From Conus ventricosus (taxonomy: Eukaryota; Mollusca; Gastropoda; Neogastropoda; Conidae), in the NCBI GenBank assembly GCA_018398815.1, contig CM031616.1, positions 69,979,874-70,043,873 of the forward strand: DNA of 64,000 nucleotides, read 5' to 3'. The translations under genes were made by a program, and so were the position numbers. Numbering within the stretch: position 1 is the first letter of the stretch; every line of letters begins with the position of its first letter. Positions 57,053 to 64,000 of the stretch are shown here, one piece after another. A model generated the notes under the pieces. The model saw only the letters and a program-made list of their open reading frames with translations. It was not told the origin of the DNA and did no database searches.

Positions 57053-57499
57053 CTCATATAAGACATACTTACTAAACAAAATAACATACAGTGCATTTCA
57101 AGTACAAAAACACTTTCTAATAGTCAGGTACATACATAAGGCAAAGAGGGTGGTGGTGATTGGTGGTGGATTTATGGCGGAGTATGCAAGTACTGGCACA
57201 TAAGATGGTTGAAATAATGGTGTTTGAAGGTTGATATGCATTGGCGTTTGTTTGGTTGATTCAGGAGCGAGTTTCATTGACAGGAACTGAATATGTTAAA
57301 CTGGATTTAAATAAGTCAATTCTAGGAACAGGGACATGAAGTTTGGGTAGAGTCCTTGAGGAAGTTATTGAGAATCTATGAACTAATGTTGAGGGTGCCT
57401 TCCCAGACACAATCTTGTGCATTATGATCCCTTTGTTGTATTCTAATCTCAGACTTAATGGGAGAACTTGAATCTTTTTATAGTTCGAGTCCAGAAGAC

Positions 57500-59750
57500 T
57501 ACTGCTTTTTAGGAGGACTAATTTGAGTGCTCGCTTGTGTAGCTTAACAATGGTTTGAGAGTGTTAGCGCTAGCACAGTCCCATAGAGTAGATCCATAGT
57601 CTATGTATGATTGAATATGAGACTGGAAAAAGAGCTTGCGTGAATGCAGGTCGAGGAAGCGTTTGATTTTGGAGAGTTGATAAACTTTCTGTGAAACTTT
57701 TTTGCATAGTGAGGTTATGTGAGCTTGCCAACTCATATTGTTATCAATTGTTATTCCTAGCACTTTGAGGCATGTAACCTGTTCAACGGGCTCATTTTTA
57801 AGATATACAGGAGGAAACTTAAGAGTGAGATTTTGTCTTTTTGCCTGGTTGTGATAAGCATGGATTTAGTTTTTTGAGGGTGAAGCGACATGTGATTTAG
57901 TTCAGTCCATTTGACGAGGTCATTCGCACTTTCTTGTAAAGTGTGTGCAAGAACAGTAACATCAGAATGATTTGTATGTATTGTTGTATCATCAGCAAAG
58001 AGTTCACAGGTGGATGTGATATGGAGAGGTAAATCATTGATGTAAATTGTGAACAGTAAGGGACCCAGGATAGAGCCTTGTGGGACACCATAGGAAAGTG
58101 TTTGAAATGAAGAGAAAGTTGTATTAATTTTTACACATTGTTGCCTATTTGTAAGATATGAGTGAAAAAGCGTAAGTGTTTTGTGGATAAGCCATACAAT
58201 TTTAGTTTTCTAAGTAGAAGGTTATGGTCTATCACATCGAATGCTTTTTTGAAATCAATAAATAGGACACCACAATATCTGTGTTGTTAATGCTATTTAG
58301 CCAGTCATCAACCAGGATGATTAGGGCTGAGTGGCATGAATGGTTGTGTCGAAACCCGGACTGTCTTGATGAAGCAAGTGGTATGTATTAAGGTGTGTAT
58401 TGTGTGCTTGTTTATGTGTTTTTCCAAAGGTTTGGAAATAGTGGAAAATGATTGAGATTGGTCTGTAGTTTGCAGGGTCTGAGCTGTCACCTGCTTTGTA
58501 GATAGTAATGACTTTCGCTTTTTTGAAACATCGGGTAAATGATTTTTGTCGATGCATAAATTGAAGACGTATGTTAACGTGTCTGTAATTGCTGGAGCTG
58601 ATAGTTTGAGGATTTTGCCGTCTATGCCATCCACCCGCAGGTACCTGTCTGTTTTAGGTGCGTTAGGTAGTGATAAACTTCAAAAATGTTATTGGTGGAA
58701 TGTCAAGTTCAGACTTGATGTTTTTATTTTGGCAATATTGTTTCAGTTTTTGTAGGTCGTTTGATCTGGTATGAATCTGTCGTGACAATTTTTATTGGCA
58801 ATAGTGCAAAGTGGGTGTTCAGCTGCTCGACAGAGATGTCTTTAATTATAGTTGATTTTGAAGAAGATTGATTGTTTGTAAGCTCGTTAATAGCTCTCCA
58901 TACCAATTTGGGTTCTGGTTCGAGGATATTAGTTCTCGATAGTATTTTGTTTTTTCTCTGCGCTTCTGTGAATTTATTGCATTTCTCAGTTTCCTAGATT
59001 CCTCTTCATAGCCATGTTGTTTAAGCATATCTCTAAGGTAGCCTGCCTCCTTTCTCTGCGCTTCTGTGAATTTATTGCATTCTCAGTTTCCTAGATTCCT
59101 CTTCATAGCCATGTTGTTTAAGCATATCTCTAAGGTAGCCTGCCTCCTGTAACTCTTTAGTGTACCATGCCGGTTTAGGATCATGTCGTACTCTAATCGT
59201 TTTTAGAGGGGCGTGTTTATCATATATTTCAGTAAATGTTTTGATCCAAAATTCTACTGCAAGATCTGGATTAGTTATGTTGAAAACTGAAGAGGAGATT
59301 TGAGTTAAGCAAATCATGTAGAAAGGCTTGGTTGTTAAAGCTTGTAAAGCAACGGTAGGTCATTGTTTTGTGTCCCGTGTTGGGAATTTTTACTCCTTGT
59401 TTGGACCATGTGACACAAACTGGATAATGATCACTACAGTTTAGAACAGGGGCACAGATTTCTGTTATGTTAGTTTTATCTGAAACATAAATATGGTCGA
59501 TAAGTGTCTTGGAGTTTGGTGTGACTCTCGTGGAGATTCAATGAGCTGATGCAGATTGAATAGACTGAATGCTTGCGTCGATTGTTTTTGTACTTTCAGA
59601 AGGTCTATGTTAAAGTCTCCAAGTAAAATGATTTCCTTGGATTCAAGCGAGACTGCATCCATCATTGTAATTAATTTGTCGACCCAGTTTACTCATTCGG
59701 ATGGGTTCCTGTAGTAGAATCCAACCAAAATAGAAGGGTTTCTTTTCAGC
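57500..59750 (-). pseudogene. CR1-like ORF2: endonuclease C-part, RT, C-terminal domain
   Basis: Reading down the minus strand: VKLKRNPSILVGFYYRNPSE at the insertion edge, ILLGDFNIDLLK (APE endonuclease Asp-Asn motif, near 59,610), a linker with KPAWYTKEL (59,190), RT N-terminal DGIDGKILKLSAPAI (58,600), a degraded finger/palm region to about 58,000, and LGITIDNNMSWQAHI then HIQSYIDYGSTLWD (57,560-57,760), the post-RT segment. The palm Asp-Asp box was not found in a clear frame. The element is inactive. Its left copy at 19,700-22,078 is too corrupted to compare residue by residue. Confidence 0.8.
58961..59156. repeat. 98-bp tandem duplication inside the LINE
   Basis: Sequence beginning cgcttctgtgaatttattgc is present twice, at 58,961 and 59,059, nearly identical. 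The left copy also has both repeats (near 21,315 and 21,409). 98 is not a multiple of three, so the duplication breaks the RT frame. Confidence 0.9.
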
Positions 59751-60887
59751 TTAAAGGTCTACTTTAGAGGTTTTCGATAATTGGTCAGCTTATGCAGAAA
59801 TATGAAATGTTTGATAAATTGGTAAAATAAACATCCGATTCGCTCCCGATCACACGAAATCGATCCGCGAAAGTGGGCATTTTCACCTGTAATCAAGAAA
59901 ACGGGAGGTAATCAACTAAATCTTGGCATGGCTTAACTGCTCTTGGATGTGACGTCACATGATGGACAGCGACGGCGATAGAAAGCGATTCTGATGGTTC
60001 TTGCGCATCTTGTTCGGTATTTAATTTATCATGTAAAAGCAGTGACTATGATTGCGACAGCCAGTGTGACTCTGGGGATGTTTCTGCAAGGCCTGTACCT
60101 TATCAGTTTGAACGCTAAGTTCTTTTTACCACGTCAGTTCAGTTCCAGCTGGACGCCCGAACACAGCATTCCGAAGGCGTACGGACTTTACCGAAGTCGG
60201 CTACCGACTGACTTCTTGATGCGATCACGCGTGGACGGCGAGCGGAGATTCTCCTTCTTCAAGCCTTAACGTGTTCATTCAATTTAACAAGTGTGATCTG
60301 TCCATAGATAAGAACAGAATAAACGTGCGACTATCGTACTCATCTGTACGAGCTTACCACTCCACCTTCAAAGTATACACGCACAATGCAGACGAAGTTT
60401 TTGATCCACTCGAACGCGCTCGGCAATTGTCGGAATAGCTCGTTTCCGCGGTCCAGCTGGAACTGACGTGGTAGAAGAACTTTAGCTGCCCGGCATGGTT
60501 GCACGAACCGAATCCACTTCTTTCGAGTATCTGGATCAGATGGAAATGTGTGCAAAGAATATCCGTCTCCTGCTGAGCGGCTGCACTCGCCTACAGCACA
60601 ATATCTGCCACCCCCTCGTGACTTTTTAGGCTGTAGGGGTTCGCAACTCGTGTTGATTTCACTTGGCGTTGGCTTGTTGTGTAGGTCGCGGCTGACGGTC
60701 AGTCCATCAAGTGACGTCACGGTTTTCGGTCTACCGCGCGGGGTTTGAACAGGTGTGCAAAAGTCGTTTTTTATCTATTAAATTCTTTCGGCGATTTTAT
60801 TTAAAAAATGAATACCATACCGTAGTTATATGACATGTTAGACCTGTTTTTAACAAATTATCAAAAATCTCTAAAGTAGACCTTTAA
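59751..60887. mobile_element. Kolobok-like TTAA transposon with THAP finger, inserted in LINE endonuclease
   Basis: TTAA at 59,751-59,754 and 60,884-60,887 flank inverted ends of about 15 perfect bp (aggtctactttagag) extending with mismatches to about 35 bp. Inside are a plus-strand Ser/Asp/Cys-rich ORF with PVPYQFE (about 59,985-60,117), a minus-strand THAP ORF (60,340-60,720) and an internal inverted repeat of about 50 bp (60,120-60,170 with 60,425-60,480; taccacgtcagt, ccagctgg). TTAA target sites together with THAP-type fingers point to Kolobok, though piggyBac also uses TTAA. No transposase core, so non-autonomous. Confidence 0.8.
60340..60720 (-). CDS. THAP-type zinc-finger ORF (right copy)
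   Basis: Same motifs as 22,692-23,045 (RYCAVGECSRS, LHTFPSD, KKWIRFV). The C-terminal part differs after VQPCRAAKV because of a one-base deletion. The ORF starts next to cgtgacgtcactt, a near-palindrome also found as tgacgtcacat at the other end of the element (59,950). Confidence 0.6.
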   Translation of the reverse strand: MTSLDGLTVSRDLHNKPTPSEINTSCEPLQPKKSRGGGRYCAVGECSRSAGDGYSLHTFPSDPDTRKKWIRFVQPCRAAKVLLPRQFQLDRGNELFRQLPSAFEWIKNFVCIVRVYFEGGVVSSYR

Positions 60888-61210
60888 CTTCTATCCAAAC
60901 ACATTCCACACCGTTACTTTCTAGGTGTGGAAGTCGTTTGAAGCTAAGGTTTCGTTGATATAGATAAGAAGACCCGTCTCTTTCGCAAGTGAAGGATCTT
61001 TCCGGATTGTGTTGTGTCCTGGAATAGTTACATCATTGTTGCTAATGTGTGCAGCTAATCTGGATTCTGAGAGTCCTAAGATATGGAAGGTTTACCATGA
61101 TTCCAAATCAGTGTTGAAATATCTGATATCTTGTTAACTGCATGTTGGATATTAAGGTGACAGATTCGGAGTCCTTCTTTGCATGGCCATGCAGATTGGT
61201 TCTTGCTCAT
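60888..61210 (-). pseudogene. CR1-like ORF2: endonuclease N-terminus
   Basis: Frame reads MSKNQSAW..EGLRICHLNIQ and ILGLSESRL, the N-terminal APE endonuclease motifs (Asn and Glu active-site positions), then VECVWIE up to the TTAA insertion. A one-base difference between the copies near 60,945 shifts the frame in one of them. Confidence 0.75.
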
Positions 61211-61945
61211 TTCTAGTTGTGTACTGATGTGATGATAAAAGGAGATGACGATTTTGCACGTTAATTGACGTTAAGATTTGTATAATCAAGGAACACAATA
61301 AAATTACATAAAAGGGAGAGAAAACGGGGCTGGTTTACACACCGTAACAATCTTAGTAAACCAGAAGCGTATGAGAAGCCACAAAAACAAACAACAACAA
61401 CAACAAAAACCCCACCAAATGCAAAAAAAAAAAAAGAAAAAAAAAGAAAAAAAAGTGTCTTCACAGTATATGCCCTATTGGCTCCTCGGCCAGATGATAT
61501 ACTTATGGATACACCTTTCTGAAATGAAAATATACACTCCCTCACAAAGGAAGCACTTCCAAAGCAGAATTGAAGTAAAGCAGAATTGAAGTTAAGGGGG
61601 CAGAATATGAGGAGAGAAAAAGGTAACTGAAACTTAAGACAAAAAAGCAAAGAACCAACAACTCAAAATGAAAATAAGTGGGGGGAAAAAAGCCACACAC
61701 ACTAAAACACAAGTCACGTAGCCGCACTTGTAAGCTTAACTACGAGCTGGCAATGCACAAGATTGCCTTGCTCACAGTAAAACAGCAGTTTTTTTTTGCA
61801 GAAGTTGGCTCCTGCAGAGGCTTTGTTCAGTCTCTTTTCTGTACGCGACACAGTCTTGAAGTTTAGAAGTCTATTTATAATATACGATGTTTAAGTCCAC
61901 TTCAGTTATCATAGAATCAGCACTGCCGGCACAGGGTGAAAGTTA
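61211..61945. other. LINE inter-ORF spacer, A/T-rich
   Basis: Contains A runs (61,421-61,455) and no coding motif. The left counterpart is 23,535-24,265. Confidence 0.5.

Positions 61946-62012
<67 letters not shown>
61946..62012. repeat. (CA)n microsatellite (right copy)
   Basis: CA run with one early break. Confidence 0.95.
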
Positions 62013-62015
<3 letters not shown>

Positions 62016-62067
62016 CGTGTAGGATGTGAAGAAAAGCATATGACATATATGAAATAATAGGCAAGGT

Positions 62068-64000
62068 CTAGTACGGGGGAAGCATGGAGTGCTGGGGAGG
62101 TACGAAGAATGGCCAATACCACGGATGATGTGGAGGAGACAGGGTCCGTGGGAGGTAACTGAAGGGTGGAGGAGTAGCAGGGGCGGGGAGGGACAGATCT
62201 ATTGAACCATGGAGGCGGGGGAAAAGCACACTCGAGCGGCGCACATAGCGGACAGTCACTTTGGTTGGCTGGGAGATGGGTGACTGGACCCGTGCTGTTG
62301 TCACTGCCCGTACACACATCTGGCCGCGCGGGGTCTTGGAGGGGCTTGCTGGAGGGGGGAGGGTGCAATATGGACAGATGCTGTGTCAATAGTTTTGGTG
62401 TTATTTGGGGCAGCAGAGCGAGAGGCTGGCTGAACAATCTTGTGGTCACTCTGTGTACGCACCAGTGAGCTGGATGGTCTTAAAGGGCTTCCTGGAGGGG
62501 GGAGGGGGGGAGACAAATGAGAAGTGCGTAAACGGGACGGAAGGTTTGGGAATTCTGAGAGGGTGGATGGGGGAGGGAGGAGAGGAGATCTGGGACGTCG
62601 TGCGCTGTTGGTAGCATGAGACGTGTGGCGTGTAGGGGTGGAGGAGGGCCTGTCGTCTAGGGGGGAAGAGGTTTTGTGTCACACGTTCCACTCCCTTCCT
62701 GCTGGGTTGTGTAGAGTTGTGGTACAACGCCAGTCTCGGGGCACCGCGCTGGGTGGTGAAGGTGGCACAATGGCTGATGAATTTAATCCCCATTGCTGAA
62801 CAGGCCTCCTGAAGGTGGTCGTTGCTGGGGCGGATGATGGTGTTCAGAGGGTGCCGCCCTCTTGCCGGGATAATTGCAGAGGCCTGAAGTTGGGCTTTGG
62901 GGAAGACTCGGTGGCACTGCACAATGAGCTCTCGCCACTGCTGCGTTGATATTGCACCAGCTGGCTGTGATGCTAAGAGCTCGCTGCAGTCACCAGCCCC
63001 CACATGGAAGGTAGCCTGCATCACGGTGTGGGTGGGTGTCTGCTTTGTAAGCCACCGAGTCAGGCTGGGGACCGTCAGATTGTCGGCACACTCCAACTGA
63101 GCGCTGGCCCTAGGGATGTTAATACCTCTTAGGGTGCAGTCACTCAGCAGTATTGTAGAGTCTGTCTATCAATGGAAACCTTTTGAAGAGGGTGGGGAGG
63201 GACACATTGGGGAGATAATTTTTCAGGGAGAGGCGTCCTCTCACAAACGGGAAGTGGTTGGATATGTGAGTTAGAGGATTTCCCACATTGTGGGGGTGGG
63301 TTGTCCTGTACTTTGTCACTGTGAGTTGTGTTGGTAGGGCTGAATGGGGGTGGTGCATCCTGTATACAGTGTGCAGTGAGAGAAGGTGGGGTGTTTTGTG
63401 TCTGGGGAGGATGGAGAGATTGCTTTTGTTGGGTGGCGGAGGAGTTTGAATGTGATTTACATTTAGATTTTTTATTGGTTGTTATGGTTTTGCGAGAGGA
63501 TGATTTGTCATTGTCAGATGAAGACATGTGAGTAAGTTGTGTAGATAGAGCGTCGAGTTCTATTTTGAAGGTCTGTCTGGTTTCCTGTAGTGTTGATCTG
63601 AGGGCAGAGATTTCGTCACGCAGGGACTGAGTGATCCTAAGGAATTCTTCCTTAGGCACCAGTCGTCATGACTACAGCTACAATCTGTGGGACTGTTGTC
63701 ATCAGTGTTGGTGTCAGTCCCTTTCACTGAGCCGTCACAATTGTCTGTGTCGTTTGACGTTGTCATTGTGGTTTTGTTGTCAGTTGTCGCACAGGTTTTG
63801 CTCAATGGGCCATTTGCCTCTAGTGTCTTGTCAAAGTCAGCTGCTGGGTGCTTGTCGTCATCCCTAGTGTCAGTCTCTGGTGTTGATGTGCTGTCTTCAG
63901 AATGATTGTCAGTGTTATCTGCTAGGGTTACACCGTTTGTCGTGCAAGTGAAAGGGGTTGTAATGTTTGTAATGTCTACTGCTGATGTAATGTCATGAAA
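62068..64000 (-). pseudogene. LINE ORF1 with esterase-like domain (right copy, N-terminus outside window)
   Basis: Same domain order as 24,393-26,400. The esterase-like region (about 63,152-62,698) is open in one frame for about 216 residues (62,446-63,096), cleaner than the left copy. The block III segment FHVGAGDC and the end block HNSTQPSRKG are identical in both copies, and so is SDC at block I, which argues that the altered catalytic residues are real and not consensus errors. Confidence 0.7.

Larger units (their letters stand above)
57050..64000 (-). mobile_element. CR1-like LINE with esterase-type ORF1 (clean copy, runs off the window)
   Basis: Minus strand, 5' to 3': ORF1 (from beyond 64,000 to 62,068), inter-ORF spacer with CA tract, ORF2 endonuclease start (61,210-60,888), TTAA element insertion, then the rest of the endonuclease and RT (59,750-57,250) and a 3' UTR ending near a CA/TG tract at 57,050. 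It is a complete architecture for the CR1 group, decayed by frameshifts, a nonsense codon and a 98-bp tandem duplication (58,961-59,156). Confidence 0.8.

Noticed and set aside
59751..60887. piggyBac assignment for the TTAA element
   Set aside because: TTAA fits, but the ends do not begin with the usual CCC-type piggyBac pattern and the THAP finger fits Kolobok better. Kept only as an alternative.

Overview
This is eukaryotic, repeat-dominated DNA. It has long (CA)n, (GA)n and (CGCA)n microsatellites, several minisatellites, non-LTR retrotransposons of at least three kinds, a rolling-circle Helentron-type transposon, a TTAA-flanked DNA transposon with a THAP finger, and tRNA-derived sequences. 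No rRNA, intact tRNA, operon or CRISPR array was seen. This mix of elements fits an invertebrate, most likely a mollusc, but that is inference from element types and not from a marker gene.

Layout. 1-5,160: low-complexity DNA, then a badly corrupted plus-strand non-LTR element. 5,235-10,358: Helentron. 10,380-17,900: mostly single-copy DNA with microsatellites, a candidate minus-strand host gene (TATA box, signal-peptide exon, possible 12-nt microexon), a ~100-bp diverged repeat and a 44/34-bp minisatellite. 17,900-19,500: low complexity. 19,500-26,900: minus-strand CR1-like retrotransposon with an esterase-like ORF1, its endonuclease split by a Kolobok-like element. 26,368-27,343: two minisatellites. 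27,350-31,360: SINE fragment, trinucleotide tracts and unique DNA. 31,365-38,960: minus-strand APE-type retrotransposon with a 2A-like motif, split inside its reverse transcriptase by an RTE-like element whose 5' part is inverted. 39,187-40,414: 55-bp and 57-bp minisatellites. 40,465-41,464: exactly 1,000 N.

From the first base after the gap (41,465) to the end of the window, the sequence repeats 4,365-26,331 in the same order and orientation. The shared content includes element insertions, a 98-bp duplication inside a LINE and the minisatellite unit order. The simplest reading is that the same locus (or its other haplotype) was assembled twice and joined through a fixed-size gap. In the left copy, about 1-10,500 and 17,800-21,700 read like unpolished consensus: bases are lost and neighbouring homopolymers lengthened. 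Frameshifts there should not be read as biology.

The genes do not form a pathway. Nearly all coding signal comes from transposons. The only candidate host gene is the secreted-protein gene at about 11,830-13,255 (second copy 49,245-50,669). No clearly undescribed functional system was found. The most informative features are the nested insertions with preserved target-site duplications, the internal structure of the Helentron, and the assembly duplication itself.
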